Part shown: piece by piece, positions 26,985 through 35,474 of the stretch
How the letters are laid out: the number at the start of each line of letters is the position of its first letter
Position numbering within the stretch: position 1 is the stretch's first letter
From: Antarctobacter heliothermus
GTDB taxonomy: Bacteria; Pseudomonadota; Alphaproteobacteria; Rhodobacterales; Rhodobacteraceae
Reading direction: 5' to 3'
DNA length: 64,000 bases
Assembly (NCBI RefSeq): GCF_002237555.1
Contig: NZ_CP022543.1
Coordinates: forward strand, 17,448-81,447
Notes under the pieces: generated by a model
What the model was told of the DNA's origin: nothing
Seen by the model: only the letters and a program-made list of their open reading frames with translations
The model's database searches: none
Made by a program: the position numbers and the translations under genes

Positions 26985-28399
26985 GTCGCGTTGTGAAGAC
27001 CGGGGCTGAAACCCTTGCCGATGTTGAGATATTCAGTGATCGCCTGACGGCGAGGACCGACGGTATACTCGATATCGGTGGAGTTGCTGCGACTGAACTG
27101 CTTGGGCGCTTCGGCTCGCCCCTAGTGGTTGGCGTAGAAGAGACGCTGCTTGCAAACTTCGATCGGATCCGTGCGGCCTTTGCCTCGGCATGGCCTGGCT
27201 CCAGCGGGATACTTTACGCGATCAAGAGCAACAACACCCTCGCTTTTCGCCACCTCCTGTCACGCGCTGGCGCGGGTGGCGATTGTTTCGGCATGGGTGA
27301 GCTGCTGGCGACTTTGGACAGCGGCGCAGACCCGGCGCGCGTCGCCCTGAACGGCAGCGACAAGAGCGCCGAGCTGATCCGGGTCGCGGTCGCGCGCGGG
27401 GTGACGATCAACATCGACGACGCCGACGAGGTCGACATGATCGCCGATGGGGCGTCGCAGACAGGACGTCGGGCCCGCGTGAACCTGCGCCTGAAAGTCC
27501 TGCCCGAGGCTCTGGGCCCGTTCATGGGTGGGTCGACCCAACGACACGGCCAAGGCATCGCCTCGGCCAAACGTGCCAAGTGGGGTCTGAGTCCCGAAGC
27601 CGCAACCGACATTGCCAAACGGCTGCTACGGATGCCCGGGATCGACCTGGCGGGGTTCTCGGTTCACATCGGTCACCTGTCGAACCGCCCCGAGGCGTTT
27701 GCCGCCATTGCGGCAGAATTCGGGGCTGCGGTCCTGCAAATCTGCACCGTTCTTAGCCTGCGGCCCCGCATTCTGGACCTGGGCGGCGGCTGGGCGCGCG
27801 AACGTGAGCCGGAACAGCGTGGTGCCCCGATCGACTGGGTAAGCGTCGAGGAACAAGCGAATGCCGCCTGCGATGCACTGATCGGTGCGTTGGGGCCCTT
27901 GGCAGATCCGGCCATGGGCCCTCTGCCCGCGCTATGGGTCGAACCAGGGCGATATATCAGCGGCAACGCCGAAGTCCTGCTGACCACTGTCGGGTCAGTC
28001 AAAGAGGACTGCGGCTATCTCTGGGTGAACGTCGATATCAGCACGAACGACCTCATGAGAATAGAAACCGGCGCCTTCACCTATGAAATTCTGCCTGCGA
28101 ACCGAATGCATGATGCTCCGACCTCGTCGCAAGAGATCGTTGGCAGTACCTGCTTCCGCTCGGTGATCGGCGCGGGACGGACCTTGCCCCGTCTGCGGCG
28201 TGGGGATGTGCTCGCTGTGCTCGACGCAGGGATGTATGCCGAGGTCTTTTCCACGCAGTTCAACAGCGTACCACGTCCGGCCGCAGTTCTGATCGACCCG
28301 GACGGAGAGGTCGAAGTGATGCGCGTGCGGGAAACGCAGGACGATGTCTTTGCAAGCCACCGCGTCCCGGACCGCTTGAAACGAGAAGAAAAGGAGTAG
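26981..28399 (+). CDS. Fold-III PLP-dependent decarboxylase (ornithine/diaminopimelate type), second copy
   Basis: This 472-aa paralogue of the preceding protein has the same landmarks: LYAIKSNN, LDLGGGWARE, EPGRYISG, GSTCFRS and DAGMYAEV. The two are divergent along most of their length, so the duplication is old, and they may act as a heterodimer because this family builds each active site from two subunits. Heterodimerisation is inference. The gene is coupled by ATGA to the first copy. Confidence 0.85.
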   Translation: MSRVVKTGAETLADVEIFSDRLTARTDGILDIGGVAATELLGRFGSPLVVGVEETLLANFDRIRAAFASAWPGSSGILYAIKSNNTLAFRHLLSRAGAGGDCFGMGELLATLDSGADPARVALNGSDKSAELIRVAVARGVTINIDDADEVDMIADGASQTGRRARVNLRLKVLPEALGPFMGGSTQRHGQGIASAKRAKWGLSPEAATDIAKRLLRMPGIDLAGFSVHIGHLSNRPEAFAAIAAEFGAAVLQICTVLSLRPRILDLGGGWAREREPEQRGAPIDWVSVEEQANAACDALIGALGPLADPAMGPLPALWVEPGRYISGNAEVLLTTVGSVKEDCGYLWVNVDISTNDLMRIETGAFTYEILPANRMHDAPTSSQEIVGSTCFRSVIGAGRTLPRLRRGDVLAVLDAGMYAEVFSTQFNSVPRPAAVLIDPDGEVEVMRVRETQDDVFASHRVPDRLKREEKE

Positions 28400-28402
28400 A
28401 CG

Positions 28403-28633
28403 ATGACAGACGTATCCGCCCGGTCCATCTCGGATCCGATAACAGAGAAGCTGCTGGAGAGCCTAGTGGCGCTCGCAGCCGAGGTCAGTGTTCTGCGCGA
28501 CCGCGTCGCAGCACTCGAAGCGCGGGCGGAGGGAAACAGTCTGCCCGCCAGTGCCGAAAGCGCCGAGCACTTCGTGACGGCCGTCTTTGGCGGCATGGCC
28601 TCAATGGCCCCTAGAACCGGAGCAGACACATGA
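28403..28633 (+). CDS. Small coiled-coil-like protein of unknown function
   Basis: This 76-aa protein has a helical heptad-like centre (EKLLESLVALAAEVSVLRDRVAALEARAE). The ATG lies 3 bases after the second decarboxylase stop, with GGAG upstream, and its stop overlaps the methyltransferase start by ATGA. The tight packing supports a real gene, perhaps a partner subunit of the decarboxylases or methyltransferase. No family recognised. Confidence 0.6.
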   Translation: MTDVSARSISDPITEKLLESLVALAAEVSVLRDRVAALEARAEGNSLPASAESAEHFVTAVFGGMASMAPRTGADT

Positions 28634-29700
28634 CCGCCAATAGCCAGTCGTTCGCCCCGGTGCCGGATGCGCAAACCGCTTCCTATCAGGCGTTTATCGG
28701 GGCCTTCCGCAAGCTGTGGGCCGGGCCGATCTATCGCGAACTGCGGCAGCAGGCCGGCGCGCTGCCTGACCAATCGCCCGAGGCGTATGACCGCTACGAA
28801 GCCCGGCTTGCGCAGTTGCCGATCCACCAGCTGTTCGGCTGGCTCGAACACAACCTGCAACTGATGAAATACCGCGGCGCCCACGGCGTCGTCCCGATGG
28901 TGGAAGGCCAGCGGCAGGCGCTGGAGCAGGCGCTTTTGCAACCCGTCCCCGACGGCATGTTGACCCTGTCCGAAGACATGGCGCTGCCCGACTACTACAA
29001 GCTGACGGATTTTCACCATCACCCGGGCGGTCTGCGCGAAGACCCGCTGGCCGGCATCGTCTATCGCACCAGCGCCGGGGCTGCGGGTGGAGTCGTGGGA
29101 CGGGCCGGTCTGCATCGTCTATTCGCCAACCACGTCACCCGCGACCGAGGCTTCGACCGCGTGCTGGATATCGGCTGTGGATTCGGGCGCAGCACCCTGG
29201 CCTTCGCCGGAACCGGCAGCGACACTCGCGCCGTCGGGATCGACCTGTCCGCCGGCTGCCTTCGACTGGCCGCGCATCTCGGCGCGGAGATCGCCGGGAA
29301 GGACCGCGTCCGTTATCTGCAAGCGGATGGGGCCTCGGTGCCGCAGGAGGACGCCGGTTTTGACCTCGTGACCTCGACCATGCTGCTGCACGAGCTGTCC
29401 GCCGACGCCATCCGCGACATGACGGCCGAGGCATTCCGCCTGCTGCAACCCGGCGGAGAGGTGGCGCATCTGGACTTCCTTCCGCCCGACGACAACTTCC
29501 TGCGCGCGCTGTTCCTAGGCCATTCGGACCGCAATGCAGAACCCCACATGCGCGACCTCGCCGCGATTGACCTGCCCACCGAATTCCAGAAGGCGGGCTT
29601 CGCCGACATCTCGATCACGCCGTTCGACGAGACCGGCGGCGAGACCGGTGATGGCTGGCGTCTGCCTTGGGTGGTGATCCGCGCAAGGAAACCGCAATGA
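28630..29700 (+). CDS. Class I SAM-dependent methyltransferase
   Basis: This 356-aa protein has an N-terminal helical part of unknown role (about 1-170) and a Rossmann methyltransferase domain. SAM motif I is VLDIGCGFGRS, acidic motif II is VGIDLS, and FDLVTSTMLLHEL and LLQPGGEVAHLDF follow. The extended N-terminus may bind the substrate. It lies in the decarboxylase operon with overlaps on both sides, so it probably methylates a pathway intermediate. Confidence 0.82.
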   Translation: MTANSQSFAPVPDAQTASYQAFIGAFRKLWAGPIYRELRQQAGALPDQSPEAYDRYEARLAQLPIHQLFGWLEHNLQLMKYRGAHGVVPMVEGQRQALEQALLQPVPDGMLTLSEDMALPDYYKLTDFHHHPGGLREDPLAGIVYRTSAGAAGGVVGRAGLHRLFANHVTRDRGFDRVLDIGCGFGRSTLAFAGTGSDTRAVGIDLSAGCLRLAAHLGAEIAGKDRVRYLQADGASVPQEDAGFDLVTSTMLLHELSADAIRDMTAEAFRLLQPGGEVAHLDFLPPDDNFLRALFLGHSDRNAEPHMRDLAAIDLPTEFQKAGFADISITPFDETGGETGDGWRLPWVVIRARKPQ

Positions 29701-30548
29701 ACGCCGCAACGCCGGTCCGGCGCGGCTTTGTTGATGTATCGGGCGGACAGATGCACTATCGCCACGCCGGGCCCTCAGGTACCGGGGCCGACCGCCCCCC
29801 GCTGATCGTGCTGCATCCCTCGCCCGGCTCCAGTCTGATGATGGCGCCATTCATCCGCGCCATGGCCTGTTACCTGTCGGTCTATGCCTTCGACACGCGC
29901 GGCAACGGCGATTCCGACCCGCTGCCCGGCAAACCGGCGATCCCCGATTTCGCGGCCGCAACATGGGAGGCGATCGACACCCTGGGCCTTGGCACCGTCA
30001 ACCTCCTCGGGACCCACACCGGTGCCAGTATCGCCACCGAGGCCGCCAACCAGCACCCCGAGCGCGTGTCTGGCCTGATCATCGACAACATGGGGCTGTG
30101 GTCGGATAGTAAGAAGACCACCCATTTCGAGAAGAACTCGCCGAAGGTCGAGCCCGACGCGATGGGCAGCCAACTGAACTGGGCCTGGCACTATTGCCGC
30201 GACCAATACCTGTTCTCGCCTTGGTATGACCCGACGCAGGCAAACCGCCGCAACATCGACCTGCCCGAGCCGCAGGTCCTGCATGAATTCGTTGTTGAGG
30301 TGCTGAAAGCCTTAGGCACCTACCACATGTCCTATTCGGCCGCCGCAGTCTTCGACAAGCGCGCGGCGCTGGCAAAAGTCTCGGTTCGCACGCTGGTCAG
30401 TTCGAACCTGCGCGACCCTCTCATGGTCCACCTGGACGAGCTTCACACCTACGTACCTGGATCGGTTCGCGAGGTCGTGGGGGATCTGGAAACCGAGGAC
30501 GGCGCCGAGGAGGCAGCCAAGTTATATGCGGCTTTCCTGAACGCCTGA
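29697..30548 (+). CDS. Alpha/beta-hydrolase-fold protein with an unusual nucleophile elbow
   Basis: This 283-aa protein has the alpha/beta hydrolase core: PPLIVLHPSPGSS (oxyanion strand), FDTRGNGDSD, then the elbow LLGTHTGASIATEAA. In the usual G-x-Nu-x-G elbow the nucleophile is Ser; here the aligned position is His (G-T-H-T-G). The late acid and His regions are also hard to place (NLRDPLMVHLDELHTYVPGS). It may therefore be a non-hydrolytic member such as a lyase or isomerase. ATG 29697 is in an ATGA overlap with the methyltransferase. It is the last gene of the operon. Confidence 0.75.
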   Translation: MNAATPVRRGFVDVSGGQMHYRHAGPSGTGADRPPLIVLHPSPGSSLMMAPFIRAMACYLSVYAFDTRGNGDSDPLPGKPAIPDFAAATWEAIDTLGLGTVNLLGTHTGASIATEAANQHPERVSGLIIDNMGLWSDSKKTTHFEKNSPKVEPDAMGSQLNWAWHYCRDQYLFSPWYDPTQANRRNIDLPEPQVLHEFVVEVLKALGTYHMSYSAAAVFDKRAALAKVSVRTLVSSNLRDPLMVHLDELHTYVPGSVREVVGDLETEDGAEEAAKLYAAFLNA

Positions 30549-30595
30549 TACGGGTCCGTTGCATAAACTTGGTCGCCGATCTCGAAGTTTCCGAA

Positions 30596-30817
30596 CTATC
30601 CCTTGCGGGTGACGCGGAAGGTTTCGATGCCAGTTAGGGCGGCGTTGGCACCGGCCAGGGTTCGGAACCCGCGGATGGGTCTCAACCGCTGCTTTAGCGC
30701 GGCATGGTCGCTGTCGATGCGGTTGTTGAAATACTTGCGTTCGACATGACGGATTGCACCGTATGGCCCCCGCCTTTTGTTGATTTCGCCGATGGCCTCG
30801 CCAGCCCGCCACCATTC
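30596..30817 (-). pseudogene. IS6/IS26-type transposase, C-terminal remnant
   Basis: The minus strand reads EWWRAGEAIGEINKRRGPYG, RHVERKYFNNR, DHAALKQRLRPIRGFRTL and ends ETFRVTRKG stop. This is the last quarter of an IS26-like transposase including the catalytic Glu area. The upstream part and both terminal repeats are missing. It abuts the 3' end of scpB, so an old insertion or deletion made this boundary between the catabolic island and the plasmid backbone. Confidence 0.75.
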
Positions 30818-31414
30818 CTATGACCCGCCGTCCAGACCTGCGTCCTCCAAATGCTCCCGGTCGGGCAAATCTGCAAGTGACTCAAGTCCGAACGCCACCA
30901 GGAACATCTCAGTCGTCACAAAAGTATAGGGGGCGCCGCGCCGGGGCGACCTTGGCCCGGTGCCGATCAACTCGCGCGCATGTAGCCGTCCGATCAGGTC
31001 GCGGCTGATCTCTTTGCCAAAGATGTCCTTGAGCCCGTCGCGGGTGATCGGCTGGTGGTAGGCGATGGCGGCCAGGACGGCGACGTCGAATTCGTTCAGG
31101 TCCTGCAGCTGATCCCCGACATCCGCCGCGGCGCGGATTGCCGGCGCGTAGGCGGGGCGCGTGCGGAACATCCAACCGTCGGCGACCTTGGCAATCTCGA
31201 ACGCCCGCCCCTCCAGATCGGCGGTGAGGTCCTCAACTAGCAGGTCAACCGAGGCCCCCTGCCCCACCACACGGGCCAAATCCTCGCGCGGCACCGGTGA
31301 AGCCGAAGCAAAGAGCACCGCCTCGATCCGCCGCATCCATTCGCGCCACCGCAACTTCGGAGGCAGGTCAGGCAACTCACGGTCCAACTCCGGCTCGGAG
31401 CGATCCTTCGCCAT
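30818..31414 (-). CDS. scpB: ScpB-like segregation/condensation protein (plasmid-borne)
   Basis: This 198-aa protein has the two winged-helix repeats of ScpB: first about 25-95 (RIEAVLFASASPVPREDLARVV), second about 110-170 (LNEFDVAVLAAIAYHQPITRDGLKDIFGKEIS...LIGTGPRSPRRGAPYTFVTTEMFLVAFGLESL). Chromosomal ScpB bridges SMC subunits; this plasmid version has no scpA or smc beside it and is paired instead with a DUF1403 gene. The last codons (DGGS stop) lie on the junction with the IS remnant, so the natural C-terminus may have been changed. Confidence 0.8.
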   Translation of the reverse strand: MAKDRSEPELDRELPDLPPKLRWREWMRRIEAVLFASASPVPREDLARVVGQGASVDLLVEDLTADLEGRAFEIAKVADGWMFRTRPAYAPAIRAAADVGDQLQDLNEFDVAVLAAIAYHQPITRDGLKDIFGKEISRDLIGRLHARELIGTGPRSPRRGAPYTFVTTEMFLVAFGLESLADLPDREHLEDAGLDGGS

Positions 31415-31416
31415 CT

Positions 31417-32301
31417 CTACACCCCGTAGAGACGGAAGGTGTCCCGCCCGGTCAGTTCACGCACCGCACCGAGATCGACCAGCCGGTCGCAGAGCCGCCG
31501 CGCGGCGCGATCCGGCAGGGGCAGCGCGGCCGGCGCGACAGCATCGCGGGTCAGGAACATCTCGACCGCGTCGCCCGCCCCCTTGGCCCGAAGCTTTGGC
31601 GCGACCGCTTTTAAATGTGCAGCCCGACGTGCGAGGTCGGCGGCCTGCCGAACGGCCTCGATCACCGAGGAGATGAGTGCCCGATGACAGGCCAGCCGCA
31701 GCTCATCGCCGCGCTTGCGCCGGTCGGCGCGTTTCACGCCCGTGGCCATAAGTGGCAGGATAAAACTCCAACCCAGCGCCTGCGCCAATGCCGCGTCCGC
31801 GAGGATCAGCGCCGAGGTCTCCGCACGGGGCGCTTCGGCTAGCACCCTCTCCAGCACCATTGCGGCTCGGCTGACCGGTGCGCCCTGCCCTTCATCGAGC
31901 CACGCCGCAATCTGGCCCGGATCAAGTGTTGGCAAAGCCCGACCCAGCGCCTTGACCGATACCGACCGCGCCACCGCGCGCCGCCATGCCATGTAGATTT
32001 CGCCCGCCGGTCCGGGCAGATCACCCGGGCGCAACAGGTGGGCAGCGTCGCGCAGCTCCCCTGCCCTTTCCGGACGCCCGGAGACTACGACACAGGCCTC
32101 CGCTGCGCGTAGCGCAAGCCTCTCTCGCAACAAGGATTGGGGGACGTCCTCGTGGCCCAACACAACATGCAGGTGGTTCAGCGCAGCGCCCGATAAAAAC
32201 GCCACATCTTCAAGGGTTTCAGCGCGCACGGAGGTTACCCAGGCGGGCATCCGGGGTAGCATCTCTGGGTCGCGAGTGTGGTCCGGGCGGGCAAATGTCA
32301 T
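31417..32301 (-). CDS. DUF1403-family protein
   Basis: This 294-aa protein is recognisable as a DUF1403 protein, common on alphaproteobacterial plasmids next to scpB-like genes and repABC. It is largely helical and Ala/Arg-rich (LRERLALRAAEACVVVSGRPERAGELRDAAHLL). It lies 2 bases upstream of scpB in the same transcript. Function unknown; the context suggests plasmid segregation or maintenance. Confidence 0.75.
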   Translation of the reverse strand: MTFARPDHTRDPEMLPRMPAWVTSVRAETLEDVAFLSGAALNHLHVVLGHEDVPQSLLRERLALRAAEACVVVSGRPERAGELRDAAHLLRPGDLPGPAGEIYMAWRRAVARSVSVKALGRALPTLDPGQIAAWLDEGQGAPVSRAAMVLERVLAEAPRAETSALILADAALAQALGWSFILPLMATGVKRADRRKRGDELRLACHRALISSVIEAVRQAADLARRAAHLKAVAPKLRAKGAGDAVEMFLTRDAVAPAALPLPDRAARRLCDRLVDLGAVRELTGRDTFRLYGV

Positions 32302-32426
32302 GCCTGAAGCCTACGCTACTGCGGCGCTTTGTGCCAGATAATAGCGCACAAACCGCCGCACAGTGTCGTTTGCTAATATGTCCAATAAGTTTGCATTATC
32401 AGACATCGAAAGTTAATCTCCGCGAC

Positions 32427-33524
32427 ATGTCAGAAAACACCGGGAAATCGCGCTCAGCGGCGCCAAATGGGTCTCCACTCCACGAGGACGACGAGAGAGA
32501 GCAGCCTGACGGGGCGGCCTTGTGTCCTCCTTCCGATGTGGCGGGTTCAGGCGCGCTCGACCGGCTGGTGGACACCGCGCGCGATTATGCCCGCGCTGCG
32601 GCATCTGAGAACACGCTGAAAGCCTACGCCAAGGACTGGGCGCATTTTGCCCGCTGGTGCCGGATGAAGGGCGCCGAGCCCCTGCCCCCCTCGCCCGAGA
32701 TGATCGGGTTGTACCTCGCTGACCTCGCCTCCGGGACGGGCCCCTCTCCTGCCCTGTCGGTCAGCACGATTGACCGCCGACTGTCCGGGTTGGTCTGGAA
32801 CTATGTGCAGCGCGGGTTCACCCTCGATCGCAAGACCCGCCATATCGCGACGGTGCTGGCCGGGATCAGGCGAAAGCATGCGCGCCCACCGGTCCAGAAG
32901 GCGGCAATCCTGGCCGAGGATATCCTCGCGATGGTCGCGACGCTACCCTATGACCTGCGTGGGCTGCGGGATCGCGCGATCCTTCTCCTTGGATACACCG
33001 GGGGTCTGCGCCGTTCCGAAATCGTATGTCTGGACGTGCATAAGGATGACACGCCGGACTCTGGCGGCTGGATCGAGATGTTCGACAAAGGCGCCCTGCT
33101 CACGCTGAATGCCAAGACCGGCTGGCGCGAGGTCGAGATTGGCCGTGGATCCAAAGATCAGACCTGCCCCGTGCATGCGCTTGAGCAATGGTTGAACTTC
33201 GCAAAGATCGACTTCGGCCCGATCTTTGTCGGCACATCGCGGGATGGCAAACGCGCCGCCGAGACGCGGCTGAACGACAAGCATGTCGCGCGGCTGATCA
33301 AACGCACGGTTCTGGACGCTGGCATCCGATCCGATCTGCCTGAGAAAGAACGTCTGGCGCTGTTCTCTGGCCACTCGCTGCGCGCCGGTCTTGCCAGTTC
33401 CGCCGAGGTCGACGAGCGCTATGTCCAGAAACAGCTTGGCCATGCCTCGGCCGAAATGACCCGCCGCTATCAGCGCCGACGGGATCGGTTCCGCGTGAAC
33501 CTGACCAAGGCCGCGGGCCTGTGA
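32427..33524 (+). CDS. Tyrosine recombinase/phage-type integrase
   Basis: This 365-aa recombinase has an N-terminal SAM-like core-binding domain (about 50-150, with SENTLKAYAKDWAHFARWC) and a catalytic domain. The first Arg is in TGGLRRSE (about 193), the HxxR box in GHSLRAG (about 314) and the Tyr nucleophile in MTRRYQRR (about 346). The ATG at 32427 is preferred to upstream in-frame starts that read through the divergent promoter region. Next to repABC it may resolve plasmid multimers. No attachment site was identified. Confidence 0.87.
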   Translation: MSENTGKSRSAAPNGSPLHEDDEREQPDGAALCPPSDVAGSGALDRLVDTARDYARAAASENTLKAYAKDWAHFARWCRMKGAEPLPPSPEMIGLYLADLASGTGPSPALSVSTIDRRLSGLVWNYVQRGFTLDRKTRHIATVLAGIRRKHARPPVQKAAILAEDILAMVATLPYDLRGLRDRAILLLGYTGGLRRSEIVCLDVHKDDTPDSGGWIEMFDKGALLTLNAKTGWREVEIGRGSKDQTCPVHALEQWLNFAKIDFGPIFVGTSRDGKRAAETRLNDKHVARLIKRTVLDAGIRSDLPEKERLALFSGHSLRAGLASSAEVDERYVQKQLGHASAEMTRRYQRRRDRFRVNLTKAAGL

Positions 33525-33530
33525 CGTGGA

Positions 33531-33866
33531 TCAGGTGTCTTCGGACATCACGGCCGAAAGTGAGGCAACATGGCGAGAGAGATCGCTGCGGGAATGGAGG
33601 ATATCCACGATGATGATCTCGTCCGATTGATCCAGAAAAACCAGGAAATGCTCCCCAGCCCTTATGAACCGCAGGTCTTCGACATCATCAACGAGAGCTG
33701 CGCAACTCCGACTATAGGCTTGGCCATTCAGGATACTTTCACAGCGGTTGAGCAATTCGGCCTCGTAAAGCTCTGCTTGGCGCAGCCCGAAAGTTTCGAT
33801 CGTCCATCTGGCGATTTCAGTGAGGCTGGCCTCCGCACGACGGGTCAGCCGGAAGGATCGGCTCAT
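33531..33866 (-). CDS. parE: ParE/RelE-family toxin
   Basis: This 111-aa protein has the ParE fold signature: an N-terminal FRLTRRAEASLTEIARWTIETFG helix pair, the central RCESILNG segment and the C-terminal strand region DLRFIRAGEHFLVFLDQSDEIIIVDILHSRSDLSRH. ParE proteins poison gyrase. It overlaps the upstream parD-like gene by 4 bases in the usual antitoxin-first order. It probably stabilises the plasmid. Confidence 0.85.
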   Translation of the reverse strand: MSRSFRLTRRAEASLTEIARWTIETFGLRQAELYEAELLNRCESILNGQAYSRSCAALVDDVEDLRFIRAGEHFLVFLDQSDEIIIVDILHSRSDLSRHVASLSAVMSEDT

Positions 33867-34108
33867 GAACGCGCGCGCGCAGTCGCAAAGGCCCTACGAA
33901 CCGCATCTTTGCCGCTGCCCTCAGCAAGATCCCCCGCCAGACCTTCGAGAAGCCCTTGGCGGATGCTCGTGATCTGCGCCTCTTCCTGCTCGAGCAGCCT
34001 CAGGCCAGCGCGCATGGCTTCACTCACATTCTGGTAGCGCCCGGACGCTACCAGTGCTTGCACCAGACGGTCTTGGGTTTCGGTCAGGACAACGTTGCGT
34101 GTCACCAT
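33863..34108 (-). CDS. parD: ParD-family ribbon-helix-helix antitoxin
   Basis: This 81-aa protein has a ribbon-helix-helix N-terminus (NVVLTETQDRLVQALVASGRYQNVSEAMRAGLRLLEQEE) and a variable C-terminal toxin-binding tail. Its ATG follows an AGGAGACC ribosome-binding site. It is cotranscribed with parE. Confidence 0.85.
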   Translation of the reverse strand: MVTRNVVLTETQDRLVQALVASGRYQNVSEAMRAGLRLLEQEEAQITSIRQGLLEGLAGDLAEGSGKDAVRRAFATARARS

Positions 34109-34163
34109 GGGTCAGGTCTCCTTTATTGGCAATATATGCCAACGCCACTTATTGATCAATACG

Positions 34164-35444
34164 TCATGCCGCCTGCCCACTGAGCCTACCATAGAAGCTG
34201 CGCTCGAGATGCAGCTCCCCTGCCCCGGCTTTTTCGACCATGCCGCGCAGGTATCCACCCGGCGAGGACACCTCTCCCGCGCTGTGCTTTTCGAAGACAA
34301 GCGCAAACGCGGCCGTGGCCACCTGGGTGCCCATTCGGTCCTGCGCCACGTTCCAGGCATGTTCCGAGATCCCGATCATCGGCCTGAGTTGACCGGCAAC
34401 CCGGTGCAGATCGCCCCAATCCTTTAGGAACCCGCCCATATTGCGCGCCCAGGATGCGAACTCCGGACAGGCCTGCATGATTGTCGGCAGGTCAAGCGCC
34501 GTCCGTTTCTTGCGCACCTCGGTCACCCAGTCTTCCAGCTCCCTGTCAACCCGCTCTTCGGCTGGACCTTTGGGCACCACACCCGCCGCTTCCTCTTTTT
34601 CAGAGGAATTACTAGATACAGGATTAAGTTGATTTGTAGTTAGTATATGAGGTTCAGAAATGACCTCCCTGGGGTTCATTTCTTGAGACTTCTTCATGGC
34701 TTGGACGTCTTTGTCATCAGTGTTTTCCACAGGTTCTGTCGCAACAGTCGCCTTGAGATAAGCCGCCTCGACCCGTTCCTGAAGCTCCTTGAACCACAAC
34801 AGTAGTCGTTCCAACTGCTCAGAGCCGTCATGGCGACGTGGAAGCCGGTCCAGAAGCTCCTCAAAGAACCCCGTGAATTGCCTCCAGGGCCCACGCAGAG
34901 CGCTGCTGAGAGCTGCCTCGATCCGCGCACGGATCATCCGGCGCGCCACAGTGATCTGGCGCTTCAGGCGCTGGCAGAGCTCGCGCTCGGCCTGCAACTC
35001 GGTATGAAGCTCCTCGAACTCCTCAACACGGGCTGAAAGCGGCGACAGGTCGAAGCCATAAGCCTCGACGATGCGGCCCTCGGTGTCCCTGCGGCCCCAC
35101 CGCTTGCCATTGGGACTATCCTGGAAGGAGATCACGCCGATCTCAGCAAGACGCCGCGCGTGGCGCTTGAGCGCGGAGAGCGAGAACCCCGTCTGCCCCA
35201 TCAGATAAGCGTTCGACGCCCAGACGATCGGACGCTGCCCCTCTTCCCAGTCCTGGGCCTGGGTAAACGCCCCGAGCGTGTCGAGGAGCATCATGTCGCC
35301 GGCCTTCAAGCCGATATGTGCCCCCACGCGCTTGAGCGCGACAAATGCTCGTGTTTTGGGTACTGCTACCCGTTCACCGGCTTGGGCAAGTTGCTCAGCA
35401 ACCCCAAGACCCGGTGTTGGCTTGCGCCAACCTGTATGTTTCAT
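34164..35444 (-). CDS. repC: Replication initiator RepC of a RepABC plasmid
   Basis: This 426-aa initiator has the RepC N-terminal DNA-binding region (about 1-150, with VGAHIGLKAGDMMLLDTLGAFT, SALKRHARRLAEIGVISFQDSPNGKRWGRRD) and a helical C-terminal domain ending LERSFYGRLSGQAA. RepC starts replication within its own gene; an AT-rich patch at about 34600-34680 (minus-strand coding for TTNQLNPVSSN) is a candidate origin, which is inference. Its GGAGG ribosome-binding site is enclosed in a hairpin (35457-35474), which suits control by the counter-transcribed RNA. Confidence 0.92.
   Translation of the reverse strand: MKHTGWRKPTPGLGVAEQLAQAGERVAVPKTRAFVALKRVGAHIGLKAGDMMLLDTLGAFTQAQDWEEGQRPIVWASNAYLMGQTGFSLSALKRHARRLAEIGVISFQDSPNGKRWGRRDTEGRIVEAYGFDLSPLSARVEEFEELHTELQAERELCQRLKRQITVARRMIRARIEAALSSALRGPWRQFTGFFEELLDRLPRRHDGSEQLERLLLWFKELQERVEAAYLKATVATEPVENTDDKDVQAMKKSQEMNPREVISEPHILTTNQLNPVSSNSSEKEEAAGVVPKGPAEERVDRELEDWVTEVRKKRTALDLPTIMQACPEFASWARNMGGFLKDWGDLHRVAGQLRPMIGISEHAWNVAQDRMGTQVATAAFALVFEKHSAGEVSSPGGYLRGMVEKAGAGELHLERSFYGRLSGQAA
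34604..34670. other. AT-rich stretch inside repC, candidate replication origin
   Basis: Within the otherwise GC-rich repC gene this stretch is markedly AT-rich (for example ATTAAGTTGATTTGTAGTTA). In RepABC plasmids the origin lies in an AT-rich part of repC. No iterons are visible. Confidence 0.45.
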
Positions 35445-35456
35445 GCCTGTATCTCA

Positions 35457-35474
35457 CCTCCAGTTATGTGGAGG
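35457..35474 (-). promoter_or_regulatory. Hairpin sequestering the repC ribosome-binding site
   Basis: On the mRNA strand CCTCCA pairs perfectly with TGGAGG around a 6-base loop. The 3' arm holds the GGAGG upstream of the repC ATG. The hairpin would hide the ribosome-binding site. Confidence 0.65.

Noticed and set aside
30549..30817. Minus-strand 97-codon frame as a gene
   Set aside because: The IS26-like C-terminal sequence is in a different frame of the same strand, so this is a transposase remnant.
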